NCBI RefSeq assembly: GCF_003429005.1
Contig: NZ_QVQV01000004.1
Span: 434,518-498,517 of the forward strand
Origin: Paraburkholderia sp. DHOC27
GTDB lineage: Bacteria; Pseudomonadota; Gammaproteobacteria; Burkholderiales; Burkholderiaceae
DNA length: 64,000 nt
Direction: 5' to 3'
This document shows positions 43,799 to 52,864 of this stretch, piece after piece; position 1 is the stretch's first letter, and the number at the start of each line of letters is the position of its first letter. The translations under genes and the position numbers were made by a program. The notes under the pieces are model-generated. The model was not told where the DNA came from. It was given only the letters and a program-made list of their open reading frames with translations, and searched no databases.

Positions 43799-44722
43799 TT
43801 ACTCCAGATTCTGTACTTGCTCGCGCATCTGTTCGATCAGCAACTTCAAGGTCATCGACGCATCCGCCAGTTCCTTCGCCGCCGCTTTCGAGCCTAGCGT
43901 GTTCGCTTCGCGATTCAACTCCTGCATCATGAAGTCGAGGCGCTTGCCGACCTTGCCGCCCTTTTCGATCACGTGACGCGTTTCGTTCAGATGTGCCGTG
44001 AGGCGCGACAGTTCTTCCGTGATGTCGATGCGGATGCCGTACATTGTCACTTCCTGGCGAATCCGCTCCGCGATTTCCTCGCGTGAGATATTCGTCACCA
44101 CCGCGTCCGGCGCAGCAATGCCGAGCGCTTCCTGCAACCGCTCGACAATCTTCTGCTGATGCCGCGTGATCAGTTCCGGCACGAGCGGCGTGATCTTCGC
44201 GACGATGGTCTCCATCTCGGTCACGTTGGCGAGCAGCATCGCCGCCAGTTGCGCGCCTTCCCGACCACGCACGTCGATCAGATCGGCAATGGCCTGCTTG
44301 CCGCATGCGAGCACCGCGTCGCGCAGCGTTTCCGCCGGCACGTTGCTCTCGGCCAGCACACCTGGCCAACGCAGGATTTCACCCGTGCGCAGACGGCCCG
44401 CTTCGGGAAACGCGCTCAGCACGGCCCGCTCCAGCAGTGCGAGTTGCGCCACGGTCTCATGATTGATCACGCCGGCACTGGCCGACTGTTCGCTACGCTG
44501 CAGATTGATACGAATATCCACCTTGCCGCGCGAGAGTTTGTTCATCAACATCTCGCGCAGTGTGGGCTCGCACACACGCACGTCTTCAGGCATACGGAAG
44601 TTCAGATCGAGAAAGCGCGAGTTCACCGTGCGCAACTCCACTGAGACGCTCACACCGCCGTTGCCTGTAGCCGCTGCGAGTTCGCGCGTGGCGCTCGCAT
44701 AGCCCGTCATGCTGTAGATCAT
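43799..44722 (-). CDS. YicC-family endoribonuclease
   Basis: 307 residues. The conserved opening MIYSMTGYASA and the C-terminal block (HLNETRHVIEKGGKVGKRLD, then MQELNREANTLGSKA) are diagnostic of YicC. The E. coli protein is an endoribonuclease that promotes decay of certain small RNAs and mRNAs. The start at 44722 matches the family N-terminus and has GAGA nine bases upstream. It heads the yicC-gmk-rpoZ-spoT run. Confidence 0.93.
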   Translation of the reverse strand: MIYSMTGYASATRELAAATGNGGVSVSVELRTVNSRFLDLNFRMPEDVRVCEPTLREMLMNKLSRGKVDIRINLQRSEQSASAGVINHETVAQLALLERAVLSAFPEAGRLRTGEILRWPGVLAESNVPAETLRDAVLACGKQAIADLIDVRGREGAQLAAMLLANVTEMETIVAKITPLVPELITRHQQKIVERLQEALGIAAPDAVVTNISREEIAERIRQEVTMYGIRIDITEELSRLTAHLNETRHVIEKGGKVGKRLDFMMQELNREANTLGSKAAAKELADASMTLKLLIEQMREQVQNLE

Positions 44723-44981
44723 CGTATGTCTCGCGATTGAGGCCATGCCGCGAACGGGATGGCCGTTAGAGTCGAAACGCCCGGCGTGTACGAGACGCGG
44801 GGCGGGCAAACGGCATTATCCCATTTTTGGCGGCGGGCCCCGCCGTTATGGACCGGCCACGTGGACCGCCCATGCGGCCCCTGGCCAGATGGCCAGTTCG
44901 ATGCGCGCACAGCGCTGCGTGAGGCGATAGGCGGTAAAATCGCGGTTTCCCTCCTGCACGCTCTCTCGCGATCCCCCAACG

Positions 44982-45734
44982 ATGAACGACACCACCGTAG
45001 CTCCCCAACGCCGGCCCAGCGGCCGCCGCGCCGATCAACTGCGCGAAGTGCGCATTACGCGCCACTATACGAAGCATGCGGAGGGCTCGGTGCTGGTCGA
45101 ATTCGGCGACACCAAGGTGATCTGCACGGCGAGCGTCGCGGAGACCGTGCCCGCGTTTTTGCGCGATCGCGGCCAGGGCTGGCTCACCGCCGAATACGGC
45201 ATGCTGCCGCGCGCCACCAACACCCGTAACGATCGTGAAGCGGCACGCGGCAAGCAGACCGGCCGCACGCAGGAAATCCAGCGGCTGATCGGGCGTGCGC
45301 TGCGTTCGGTGTTCGATCTGCAGAAGCTCGGCGCGCGTACGATGAATATCGACTGCGACGTGATCCAGGCCGATGGCGGCACGCGCACGGCGAGCATCAC
45401 TGGCGCTTTCGTCGCTGCACACGATGCGGTGACGAAACTGCTGGCGAGCGGCCGCATCGAAAGCTCGCCTATCACCGACTTCGTTGCGGCGATCTCAGTA
45501 GGCGTGTTCAACGGCTTGCCGGTCCTCGATCTCGACTACGACGAAGACTCGCAGTGCGATACCGATATGAACGTGGTGATGACCGGTGCCGGCGGCTTTG
45601 TCGAAATTCAAGGGACGGCAGAAGGCACGCCGTTCTCACGCGACGAGATGAATGCCCTGCTCGATCTCGCCCGCGACGGCATCAGCACACTGGTTGCAAA
45701 GCAGAAGCAGGCTCTGGAGTTGAAGGGTGAGTGA
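44982..45734 (+). CDS. rph: Ribonuclease PH
   Basis: 250 residues. Conserved stretches RHYTKHAEGSVLVEFGDTKV, GWLTAEYGMLPRATN, QTGRTQEIQRLIGRALR and CDVIQADGGTRTASITGA are typical of the full-length active enzyme. It is a phosphorolytic 3'-5' exonuclease trimming tRNA precursors. TAAAAT at 44935-44940 may be the -10 box. The last eight bases overlap the GTG start of rdgB, indicating translational coupling. Confidence 0.95.
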   Translation: MNDTTVAPQRRPSGRRADQLREVRITRHYTKHAEGSVLVEFGDTKVICTASVAETVPAFLRDRGQGWLTAEYGMLPRATNTRNDREAARGKQTGRTQEIQRLIGRALRSVFDLQKLGARTMNIDCDVIQADGGTRTASITGAFVAAHDAVTKLLASGRIESSPITDFVAAISVGVFNGLPVLDLDYDEDSQCDTDMNVVMTGAGGFVEIQGTAEGTPFSRDEMNALLDLARDGISTLVAKQKQALELKGE

Positions 45735-46425
45735 GCATCGAAACAGCGGCTCGGCGTCGGAGTCTGCCGCGAGTTCAGGCGCGGCTTCGACCGTGGCCGC
45801 AGCGTCATCGTTGGGGCAGACGCCGCTCGGCAAAGTCGTGCTGGCGTCGAACAACGCGGGCAAGCTGCGCGAGTTCGCTGCGCTGCTGGACGCGGCCGGA
45901 ATCGAACTGATACCGCAGGGCGCGCTCAACGTGCCGGAAGCCGAGGAACCGTATCCCACGTTCGTCGAGAATGCGCTGACCAAGGCTCGCCATGCCGCGA
46001 AGCTGACAGGCCTGCCGGCGCTCGCCGACGATTCCGGCTTGTGCGTGCGCGCACTGCGCGGCGCGCCGGGCGTCTATTCGGCGCGCTACGCGCAGCTTGC
46101 GGGTGGTCCAAAGAGCGACGCGGCGAACAATGCCCGTCTCGTCGAGCAACTGCAGCGCGAAACGGATCGTCGTGCGTACTATTTCTGCGTCCTCGCACTC
46201 GTGCGATATGCCGACGATCCGGAGCCGCTGATAGCCGAAGGCCGCTGGCACGGGCAGATTCTCGACACGCCGCGCGGTGAGCATGGCTTTGGTTACGACC
46301 CGTACTTTTTCCTGCCCGATCTGAATGCGAGCGCGGCGGAACTCGAACCCGCAGTAAAGAACCGTAGCAGCCACCGCGCGATGGCGTTGCGGCAGTTACT
46401 GGCGCGGCTGGGAGAGGAAGCGTGA
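45727..46425 (+). CDS. rdgB: dITP/XTP pyrophosphatase (RdgB/HAM1)
   Basis: 232 residues, started at GTG 45727 with AAGG just upstream, giving a Ser/Ala-rich extension of about 30 residues before the family's usual beginning (KVVLASNNAGKLREF). The motifs PTFVENALTKARHAA, ALADDSGLCVRALRGAPGVYSARY and HGFGYDPYFFLP are intact. It removes inosine and xanthosine triphosphates from the nucleotide pool. It overlaps rph by eight bases and hemW by four. Confidence 0.95.
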   Translation: MSEHRNSGSASESAASSGAASTVAAASSLGQTPLGKVVLASNNAGKLREFAALLDAAGIELIPQGALNVPEAEEPYPTFVENALTKARHAAKLTGLPALADDSGLCVRALRGAPGVYSARYAQLAGGPKSDAANNARLVEQLQRETDRRAYYFCVLALVRYADDPEPLIAEGRWHGQILDTPRGEHGFGYDPYFFLPDLNASAAELEPAVKNRSSHRAMALRQLLARLGEEA

Positions 46426-47648
46426 TCCCGATCAAACCCGCCGGCAAAACGGGCGCCGGAGTGATCCAGGCTTTCACCGCGCCGGGCAGCATCCACCTCA
46501 CATCGCTGCCGCCGCTGGCGCTGTACGTGCATTTCCCGTGGTGCGTGCGCAAGTGCCCCTACTGCGATTTCAACTCGCATGAGTGGAAAGGCGACGCGTT
46601 CCCCGAGAACGACTATCTCGGCGCACTGCGCACCGATCTCGAACTGGCGTTGCCGCTCGTCTGGGGACGTCAGGTACATACGGTGTTTATCGGCGGAGGC
46701 ACACCAAGCCTGCTTTCAGCGGCCGGATTGGACCGGCTGCTGTCGGACGTGCGCGCATTGCTGCCGCTGGACGCCGACGCGGAAATCACACTCGAAGCCA
46801 ACCCCGGCACATTCGAAGCGGACAAGTTCGCGCAGTTTCGCGCGAGCGGTGTGAACCGGCTCTCGGTTGGCATTCAGAGTTTCAACGAAGCGCATCTGAA
46901 GGCGCTCGGCCGCATTCACGACTCGGCGCAAGCACGCCATGCAGTCGACGTGGCGGCGACCACCTTCGACAACTTCAATCTCGATCTGATGTTCGCGTTG
47001 CCGCAGCAAACGCTCGCAGAGTGTCAGGCGGATATCGAAACGGCGTTGTCATTCGCGCCGCCGCATTTGTCGCTGTATCACCTGACGCTGGAACCGAACA
47101 CGCTCTTTGCGAAATTCCCGCCAGCATTGCCGGACGACGATGCTTCCGCGGATATGCAGGACTGGATCCACGAGCGCACAACGGCTGCGGGCTACGAGCG
47201 CTACGAGGTCTCGGCTTACGCGCAACCGCAGCGGCAGAGCAAACACAACCTCAACTACTGGCGCTTTGGCGATTACCTCGGCATCGGTGCCGGGGCGCAT
47301 ACCAAGCTGTCGTTTCCCAATCGCATCTTGCGCCAGATGCGCTACAAGCATCCCACGACGTTTATCGAGCAGGCCAGAGCCGGCGCGCCGGTGCACGAAG
47401 AACACGAGGTGGGAACGCGCGATCTGCCGTTCGAGTTCATGCTGAACGCATTGCGGCTCGTGGAGGGGTTTCCGGTGCATCGCTTCATCGAACGTACGGG
47501 TATGTCGATGACGTCAATCGAGCCTGCGTTGCAGGAAGCGGAGCGACGCGGCTTGATCGCACGCACCCACGAAAAGATTGCGCCTACACCACTCGGACAG
47601 GCTTTTCTGAACGATCTGCAGGCGCTGTTTCTGAAAGAGCCTCAGTGA
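46422..47648 (+). CDS. hemW: Radical SAM haem chaperone HemW
   Basis: 408 residues; GTG start overlapping the rdgB stop (GTGA). The radical-SAM cluster is C41-x3-C45-x2-C48 in YVHFPWCVRKCPYCDFNS, followed by FIGGGTPSLL. The C-terminal HemN-like domain ends the protein. The lack of a fourth Cys directly after the cluster distinguishes HemW from HemN. HemW binds haem and delivers it to target enzymes; older annotation calls it oxygen-independent coproporphyrinogen oxidase. Confidence 0.93.
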   Translation: MIPIKPAGKTGAGVIQAFTAPGSIHLTSLPPLALYVHFPWCVRKCPYCDFNSHEWKGDAFPENDYLGALRTDLELALPLVWGRQVHTVFIGGGTPSLLSAAGLDRLLSDVRALLPLDADAEITLEANPGTFEADKFAQFRASGVNRLSVGIQSFNEAHLKALGRIHDSAQARHAVDVAATTFDNFNLDLMFALPQQTLAECQADIETALSFAPPHLSLYHLTLEPNTLFAKFPPALPDDDASADMQDWIHERTTAAGYERYEVSAYAQPQRQSKHNLNYWRFGDYLGIGAGAHTKLSFPNRILRQMRYKHPTTFIEQARAGAPVHEEHEVGTRDLPFEFMLNALRLVEGFPVHRFIERTGMSMTSIEPALQEAERRGLIARTHEKIAPTPLGQAFLNDLQALFLKEPQ

Positions 47649-47660
47649 TAGCAAGTCGAC

Positions 47661-47691
47661 TTGCCGACGCGAGGGATTTTCAGGTTACAAT
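47661..47691 (+). promoter_or_regulatory. Probable promoter of tRNA-Ser
   Basis: TTGCCG (47661-47666) and TACAAT (47686-47691) with a 19-base spacer, nine bases before the tRNA. Confidence 0.5.
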
Positions 47692-47700
47692 TTAAGGCTT

Positions 47701-47790
47701 GGAGGTGTGGCCGAGCGGTTTAAGGCACCGGTCTTGAAAACCGGCGAAGGAGTGATCCTTCCGTGAGTTCGAATCTCACCGCCTCCGCCA
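47701..47790 (+). tRNA. tRNA-Ser (TGA anticodon)
   Basis: 90 bases including CCA, with the long variable arm of class II tRNAs (GCGAAGGAGTGATCCTTC). Acceptor GGAGGTG pairs with CGCCTCC (one G-T). The anticodon loop CTTGAAA gives TGA (reads UCA), and the T-loop is GTTCGAATC. Confidence 0.97.
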
Positions 47791-47889
47791 CCTTCCCCCC
47801 TCCCCCGCCGTAAACCCCACTCAACTTTCCCCGTAGTCCGCCGATACCCCGAATACGAGCCCACATCGAGACTCGTCCCGGAGGTACAC

Positions 47890-48342
47890 ATGAGAGTTCG
47901 TCCGCTAGTCACGCTGTTGGTCTCGCTCGCCGTTGGCGGCTCCCCGGCTTTTGCCAATGCGCTGACCATCAGCGATCCGGACGCCGTCGCGCTGTTCGGC
48001 ACCAGCCAGATTTCGACCAGCCAGCAGACGGGTGGCGCGGCGACCCTGGCGGCTACCACGGCGTCGATCGGCATGGACGCCATGCGCAACGTGAGCGGGA
48101 ATCTCGGTGTCAACGTCGGAGCGGGCGCGCTGAATGCGCAAGCCAACCAGATCGCGCTGCTGAGCGCATCGTCATCGGATATCAATACGCAGCAGGATGT
48201 GCACGCCGCCGGATCCATCAACGGCAGCGGCGCGGCTACGCTTGCGGGCGGCACGCTTGGCAAGGCAAGCGGAAACATCGGTGTGAATCTCGTGTCCGGC
48301 GTGGGCAACGCGCAATCCAATGCGCTCGCCGTGCATTACTAG
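47890..48342 (+). CDS. Secreted repeat protein, function unknown
   Basis: 150 residues. A signal peptide (about 22 residues, ending FAN or AFA) is followed by a Gly/Ala/Asn/Ser-rich mature part. Two imperfect copies of a unit occur: NVSGNLGVNVGAGALNAQAN (about residues 66-85) and KASGNIGVNLVSGVGNAQSN (about 125-144), each followed by a short hydrophobic run (QIALL, ALAV). Alternating hydrophobic residues with Asn/Gln-turns suggest stacked beta strands, as in surface amyloid or adhesin repeats; this is inference. GGAGG lies five bases before the ATG. It is not part of an operon. Confidence 0.7.
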   Translation: MRVRPLVTLLVSLAVGGSPAFANALTISDPDAVALFGTSQISTSQQTGGAATLAATTASIGMDAMRNVSGNLGVNVGAGALNAQANQIALLSASSSDINTQQDVHAAGSINGSGAATLAGGTLGKASGNIGVNLVSGVGNAQSNALAVHY

Positions 48343-48654
48343 ACGCTCGTCCAGACAGCAATCCACCGCCGCTCCACTACCCGCTGCGGGACCTCGCGCC
48401 CGCTCCGATTCAAACGGGCGCTCGAAAACCTTCGCGCTGTTCCCGCCGTTCGCCTGGCCGATCCAGACGCTGTGATCCAACGGTCAGATCAGTAGCCACA
48501 TCGTTCGTCACGCGTCGAAACATTCCACCGCCCTGCCCACTAGACTTGAAGTCCGACAACCTCAACGGACGGCGAACATGCGAGTCATCGAACACATCCT
48601 GTCGTGGCATCCAGATGACCAGCAGCGCCACGCATTTCACTCGCGCACCTGAGC
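48343..48654. other. Intergenic region
   Basis: 312 bases upstream of the MFS exporter gene. Frames here have no ribosome binding site. No terminator for the repeat-protein gene and no regulatory site were recognised. Confidence 0.5.
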
Positions 48655-50085
48655 ATGCCGCGCCTCGAACACAACATTCGCGACGCACGCATCGCACGCC
48701 AGGCACTCGCCGCCACCAGCATGAGCTATACGCTGGTCTTGCTGGATGCGTCCATCGTCAACGTCGCGCTCGAGTCAATCGGCGCAACGCTGGGCGGCAG
48801 CATTGCGGGTCTGCAGTGGGTCGTGAATGCCTATACGCTCAGTTTCGCCAGCCTTCTGCTGACAGGCGGCACATTGGGCGATCGGCTCGGCGCGCGGAAC
48901 GTCTACACGGCAGGTCTCGCGCTCTTTGCCTTCGCCTCGGCGCTGTGCGGTTTCGCGCCCAATCTGTTGATGCTGTGCTGCGCCCGCGCGTTGCAAGGCG
49001 TGGGCAGCGCCTTGCTGGTGCCCTGCTCGCTTTCCCTCATCAATCGCGCTTACCCCGAACCGGCCGCTCGTGCGTCGGCAATCGGTGTCTGGATGGGATG
49101 TGGCGGCATTGCAATGGCTGCCGGACCGTTGATTGGCGGCCTGCTGATTCACTGGTTCAACTGGCGCAGCATATTCTTCGTGAATATTCCGATCGTCCTG
49201 ATCGGCATCGTGCTGACGCGCAGCATCACGCGCGATGGCGCCGTGCGCTCTCGCCATTTCGATGTTGCCGGCCAGGTGGCAGTCGCCATCGCGTTAGCGT
49301 CGCTGATCGCCGTCCTGATAGAAGGAGCGAGTCATGGCTGGCGCTCCACGCTCATCCAATTAGGCGCTGTCGCTAGCTTCACGTCATGGTTAGCTTTCCT
49401 GATCATTGAGAAGCGGCAGACCGAACCAATGCTGCCGTTGGGATTCTTCAAGAGCGCCGTTTTCTCCGCGTCCACGGTCGTATCGTTGACATCCGCTTTG
49501 ATCTTCTATGGATTGCTATTCACGTTCAGCATTGAATATCAAACGCTGCGTGGCGAGTCTCCTCTGCGCACCGGCCTCGCATTCCTGCCACTCACCGCGA
49601 TGGTCGCGCTCGGCGGTCTCTGCTCAAGCCGCGTGGTCAGGCTATGCGGCACACGCGGGTCGATGTGCGCGGCGTTCGTTTTGTATATCGCCGGCGCACT
49701 CGGCATGCTCGCCTTGGGACCCGGCGCCTCCGGCTGGCTCGCCGTTGCGCCGATGCTCGCCATCGGGCTGGCCGCCGGCATCGTATCGCCTGCGGCTACT
49801 GCGCCCGCCATGAGTACGGTGGCGTCCGAGCGCGCTGGCGTCGCCGCCGCGACGCTCAACGCCGCACGTCAGGGCGGCGCGGCCGTGGGCGTTGCCTTGT
49901 TTGGTGGCTTCATCAGCGCTCTTCATCCGTTCGAAGCAGCCATGCGGATGGCACTGATCACAGCGTCCGTAATCGCGATGTTCGCCGCGCTGGTCTGGTG
50001 GATCGCCTTGCGACATGCGCGCATCAGAAATGACGCAAAAACTAAAACGCAACGCCAGACGAACCGGCAAGTTGAACAAGCGTGA
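48655..50085 (+). CDS. MFS drug exporter, DHA2 (14-TMS, EmrB/QacA) type
   Basis: 476 residues with about 14 membrane segments. The first helix motif LDASIVNVAL and the loop LTGGTLGDRLGAR after helix 2, together with LQGVGSALLVPCSLSLI (motif C region), are those of proton-driven drug exporters. The substrate is unknown, and no EmrA-like adaptor or TetR regulator adjoins it. The start at 48655 lacks a strong ribosome binding site; ATG 48721 would cut into helix 1. The C-terminus is a basic Gln/Lys-rich tail. Confidence 0.88.
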   Translation: MPRLEHNIRDARIARQALAATSMSYTLVLLDASIVNVALESIGATLGGSIAGLQWVVNAYTLSFASLLLTGGTLGDRLGARNVYTAGLALFAFASALCGFAPNLLMLCCARALQGVGSALLVPCSLSLINRAYPEPAARASAIGVWMGCGGIAMAAGPLIGGLLIHWFNWRSIFFVNIPIVLIGIVLTRSITRDGAVRSRHFDVAGQVAVAIALASLIAVLIEGASHGWRSTLIQLGAVASFTSWLAFLIIEKRQTEPMLPLGFFKSAVFSASTVVSLTSALIFYGLLFTFSIEYQTLRGESPLRTGLAFLPLTAMVALGGLCSSRVVRLCGTRGSMCAAFVLYIAGALGMLALGPGASGWLAVAPMLAIGLAAGIVSPAATAPAMSTVASERAGVAAATLNAARQGGAAVGVALFGGFISALHPFEAAMRMALITASVIAMFAALVWWIALRHARIRNDAKTKTQRQTNRQVEQA

Positions 50086-50374
50086 CACACGCAACACAAC
50101 GTAACGCACGCGCGAGAAGGCAAACCCAAACGGCAAACGCCGTGACGCGAAAGTGAAAGCGAGCGCACATCGCGCTCGCGAATACGCTTGAGCACGGCGC
50201 GTCGTCATACCGCGTAATAGCTGTAAGAGCGCGTGAAACGCAACGCACGCTGTGGATGACTACACTACGACTGCCTCTTCCGTCCCCCGGGGAGGCGTTG
50301 TGTGAATCTCCTCAGCTTCGCCCGCCAAATCCTGGCGGGCTTTTTTACGCCGCGACATGCCGACGCCGCCCGAT
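50086..50374. other. Intergenic region with terminator
   Basis: 289 bases after the DHA2 exporter. It is rich in short purine-pyrimidine stretches (ACGCGCGAG type) and ends with the terminator at 50320-50346. No gene seen. Confidence 0.5.
50320..50346 (+). terminator. Intrinsic terminator
   Basis: An eight-pair stem (GCCCGCCA with TGGCGGGC), five-base loop and six T. It is the first terminator downstream of the exporter gene. Confidence 0.88.
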
Positions 50375-50605
50375 TCACACCGCCAGCAAGGCTTGCTTTT
50401 CGCGCGCATCGGCGCAACGTCGATTCAACTCACGATGGATGGCCTGGCTGTCGAGTAGCATCGACACCTCCGCCAACCCCTGGTCGAATCGCAAGACGTA
50501 TTCGATGTCCGTGTAGTCGTGGTAAGCGCCGCTATCGGCCAGCTTGCGCGCTTCGGCGATGGCGGCGTTCTGCCGCTCGCTTTTGATCAGATCTCTTATC
50601 GCCAT
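50375..50605 (-). CDS. Small cytosolic protein of unknown function (76 aa)
   Basis: 76 residues starting MAIRDLIKSERQ. GGAG eight bases before the ATG at 50605 decides this start over longer in-frame options, which would add a hydrophobic segment with no ribosome binding site. The sequence is helical and charged (AEARKLADSGAYHDYTDIEY, RELNRRCADAREK). No motif recognised. Confidence 0.55.
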   Translation of the reverse strand: MAIRDLIKSERQNAAIAEARKLADSGAYHDYTDIEYVLRFDQGLAEVSMLLDSQAIHRELNRRCADAREKQALLAV

Positions 50606-50947
50606 GATTGCCGCTCCGAGGAACAGTAACTCCATCATAGCAACGGCGCAGACGCTGCAAAGTAGCGCGCAAACAACACCCGCAAATTTCTCTTTGCGCA
50701 CACACCAGGAGCGCAATGGCGGCGCCTCGACCTGCATAATTCGACCCGAATCGTGCGTGCTGAAACCCGTTGCTGTAACCCGCTATGGTAAGCAACTGTA
50801 AGTCGCTCCCTGCCCCCAAAGCCGGGATACGCCAGCGCATAGGCCGTGCGGAACGAAATGCCGCGGGAATGTCCGTAACGCACCGTCACACGGGAGCCAG
50901 AACGCAATGCAGCATGGCCCCGTCCAACACGTAACAGGGAGGCAAAT
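50606..50947. other. Divergent intergenic region
   Basis: 342 bases between the 76-residue protein gene and the small lipoprotein gene. No supported gene, repeat or clear promoter boxes seen. Confidence 0.45.
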
Positions 50948-51118
50948 ATGCTAAAAGTTTTAGGACTCGTTTTTGGACTGGGTACGCTCGCCGTCAGTCT
51001 CGGCGGTTGCGTGGTTGCACCTACGCCGTATGGTTACGCGCCAGCACCGGCGTATGGCTACTATGCGCCAGCCGTCAACGTGGGGGTTGGCTTCGGCGGT
51101 GGAGGCTGGCATAGATAA
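50948..51118 (+). CDS. Small lipoprotein (56 aa)
   Basis: 56 codons. A hydrophobic N-terminus (MLKVLGLVFGLGTLAVSLGG) ends in a lipobox with Cys21, so the mature part would be a 36-residue lipid-anchored peptide. That part is rich in Tyr, Ala, Pro and Gly (YGYAPAPAYGYYAP, then GVGFGGGGW). GGGAGG lies six bases before the ATG. The type is common in Burkholderiaceae; function unknown. Confidence 0.7.
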   Translation: MLKVLGLVFGLGTLAVSLGGCVVAPTPYGYAPAPAYGYYAPAVNVGVGFGGGGWHR

Positions 51119-51484
51119 ATACGTGCCATTGGGATTGGACCGCCTGAGCCAAGCGCAACACCCACGCTAGCCACAGGCGAAAAACAGGCACACAACAGGC
51201 AAAAAATTGCCCGCACGAAGCGGGCAAATAAAGACCTTCCACCGATGCCTCCTTGGGGGAGGCAAATTCAGTGTAGAAGGGTTTGCTCGGCAATGTGTTG
51301 CATCAATGTTTCACATCATTACCTGACGACGGAACGGCATCATCGTGCTTTAGCGCTGCGGTAAAAACGGCAACGTCATGCCGTCAAACCGGCAAGCAGC
51401 ACGCCTCGCGCACTCGCCAAATGACAACGCGGCTGCCTTAACCACGGCAGCCGCGTTCACATCCACTTCCAGCAAACGAAAGAA
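51119..51484. other. Intergenic region with two hairpins
   Basis: 366 bases. It holds the minus-strand terminator at 51201-51227 and a second hairpin (TGCCTCC with GGAGGCA, 51246-51264) without a T-tract. No gene seen. Confidence 0.5.
51201..51227 (-). terminator. Intrinsic terminator, minus strand
   Basis: An eight-pair stem (TTGCCCGC with GCGGGCAA) beside six A, which become the U-tract of a minus-strand transcript. It is the first such structure after the lipoprotein gene ending at 51485. Confidence 0.75.
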
Positions 51485-52006
51485 TCAATTCGCCCCAGGT
51501 GGCGGCGGGGGTGGCGCCCCCGGCGGCGGAGGCGGCGGTGCTGCAACGTAACCACTGTTGGCAGGCGCAATCGTGCGGAAGGAACCGGTTACAGGGATCC
51601 GCTCACCGGACGCGTACATGCACTGCAAGTACGCGTAGTCGTAGCTTCGTTGCGTGCCAATCGCCGAGTTTTGCGCCGTCCCTGCGCCGACCGCGCTGCC
51701 GGTCAGCAGGCCCGCTCCCGCGCCGATCGCAGCGCCACTGCCGCCGCCAATCGCAGCGCCTGCCGCCGCACCCAGCGCGGTGCCTACGACAGCGCTGCCC
51801 ACCGCGTTAGTCGTCGCCGCCTGATTGGCTGCCACGCCGCCCACCTGCTGATAGGCATATTGCCGGCAGACAGCGTCGTCCGCGCGGAACTGATCGAACG
51901 TCTTGCCGGTGCCGGGCAGCGCCATCACGCTAGGAGATGTCGGCAAGACCGCGCATGCCCCGAGCAGACTCAGCGACGCAAGCACCGCATAGCTTGAATA
52001 TTTCAT
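51485..52006 (-). CDS. Glycine-zipper lipoprotein
   Basis: 173 residues. The signal peptide ends in the lipobox LLGAC (Cys18). The middle (residues about 70-110) is a glycine zipper of repeated GxxxG/AxxxG (GTALGAAAGAAIGGG, AAIGAGAGLLTGSAVGAG), able to insert in or pack against membranes. The C-terminus is a polyproline tail with two runs of six to seven Pro. It is probably an outer-membrane lipoprotein of the YMGG/SlyB-like kind; function unknown. It lies in tandem with the secreted protein gene upstream, only 26 bases away. Confidence 0.8.
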   Translation of the reverse strand: MKYSSYAVLASLSLLGACAVLPTSPSVMALPGTGKTFDQFRADDAVCRQYAYQQVGGVAANQAATTNAVGSAVVGTALGAAAGAAIGGGSGAAIGAGAGLLTGSAVGAGTAQNSAIGTQRSYDYAYLQCMYASGERIPVTGSFRTIAPANSGYVAAPPPPPPGAPPPPPPGAN

Positions 52007-52031
52007 GTCCTTCTCTTGACGAAAAACACGC

Positions 52032-52424
52032 TTAATTGGACGGCTCCGACGACTCTTGCGCCGGTACTGGCCGCCAGCCCGACGAGCACGACTTCACATA
52101 CGGGTAGTAGGTCTTGCTGTCCTCGCAGTAGTACCAGGTGTTGCCGTTTTGCTGCGCGGCAGCGGGACCCTGCACCGGCGCGGCCGGCTGTCCCTGTGGT
52201 TGCCCCTGCGGTTGTCCCTGCTCGACGTATTCCTGCGGACCGACCGGAACCGGTACCGGTACGGCGACCGCCGGCGCATACGGGTAGTAATACGGCGCCG
52301 GTCCCCACGGGTAGTAATACCCGCCACCGCCGATATAAACGCCCACATGAGCCGCATGTGCCACGCCACTCGCGCAAACCATCACGGCGGCGGACAATCC
52401 CAGCAAAATTTTTAGCCTTTTCAC
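52032..52424 (-). CDS. Secreted Tyr/Pro-rich protein, function unknown
   Basis: 130 residues from a GTG start at 52424, chosen because GGAG sits six bases upstream and the reading begins a proper signal peptide (MKRLKILLGLSAAVMV, cleavage near AHA). The mature part has a Tyr/Pro-rich section (YYYPWGPAPYYYPYAP), a Gln/Pro linker, and a compact C-terminal module NTWYYCEDSKTYYPYVKSC with two Cys that may form a disulfide. This last module recurs in Burkholderia envelope proteins of unknown role. It probably forms a two-gene unit with the glycine-zipper lipoprotein. Confidence 0.72.
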   Translation of the reverse strand: MKRLKILLGLSAAVMVCASGVAHAAHVGVYIGGGGYYYPWGPAPYYYPYAPAVAVPVPVPVGPQEYVEQGQPQGQPQGQPAAPVQGPAAAQQNGNTWYYCEDSKTYYPYVKSCSSGWRPVPAQESSEPSN

Positions 52425-52864
52425 AACGATCTCCACGACGAAACGGGCGTGGAACGCGTGTTCCACGGCACAACAGAACGCTATTCCACTCTACGCCGCA
52501 ATTCAATCGTTTCGACGCAGGTGATTTTTTCGGTCGGTTACACCTGCAAGCCCTCGCAACCCGCACGAGCCCGCTGTTAACGAACCTGCAGCATGCTTTA
52601 TTCCCAAGCCAGCGGGTGCAGTCAAATGCAGTGGTCCATTTTGCAGGCGCCGATAACGGCACGGATAAGCATCAGCACGCTCCAAGCCATTGGCAGGCAC
52701 ACGAAAGCGATACCCAGATAGAGCCCGTGCGATGCGGCAGGGCGGACAGCCGCCAAAGCGTCGCAATTATATTTTTAGATTCAGCGCGCGCATACCGGTT
52801 CGGGTGTCGTGCGGGTCGTGCAGGTTGTGCAGGTTGTGCAGGTTGTGCACGAGGCGAGCGACGC
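52425..52864. other. Intergenic region with a short tandem repeat
   Basis: 440 bases. Frames across it lack ribosome binding sites. The right end holds the 9-bp repeat at 52809-52844. It must contain the promoter for the minus-strand genes to its left. Confidence 0.5.
52809..52844. repeat. Short tandem repeat, 9-bp unit GTGCAGGTT
   Basis: Three exact copies (52818-52844) preceded by one degenerate copy (GTGCGGGTC). It lies just past the stop of the 69-residue gene. Confidence 0.9.
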
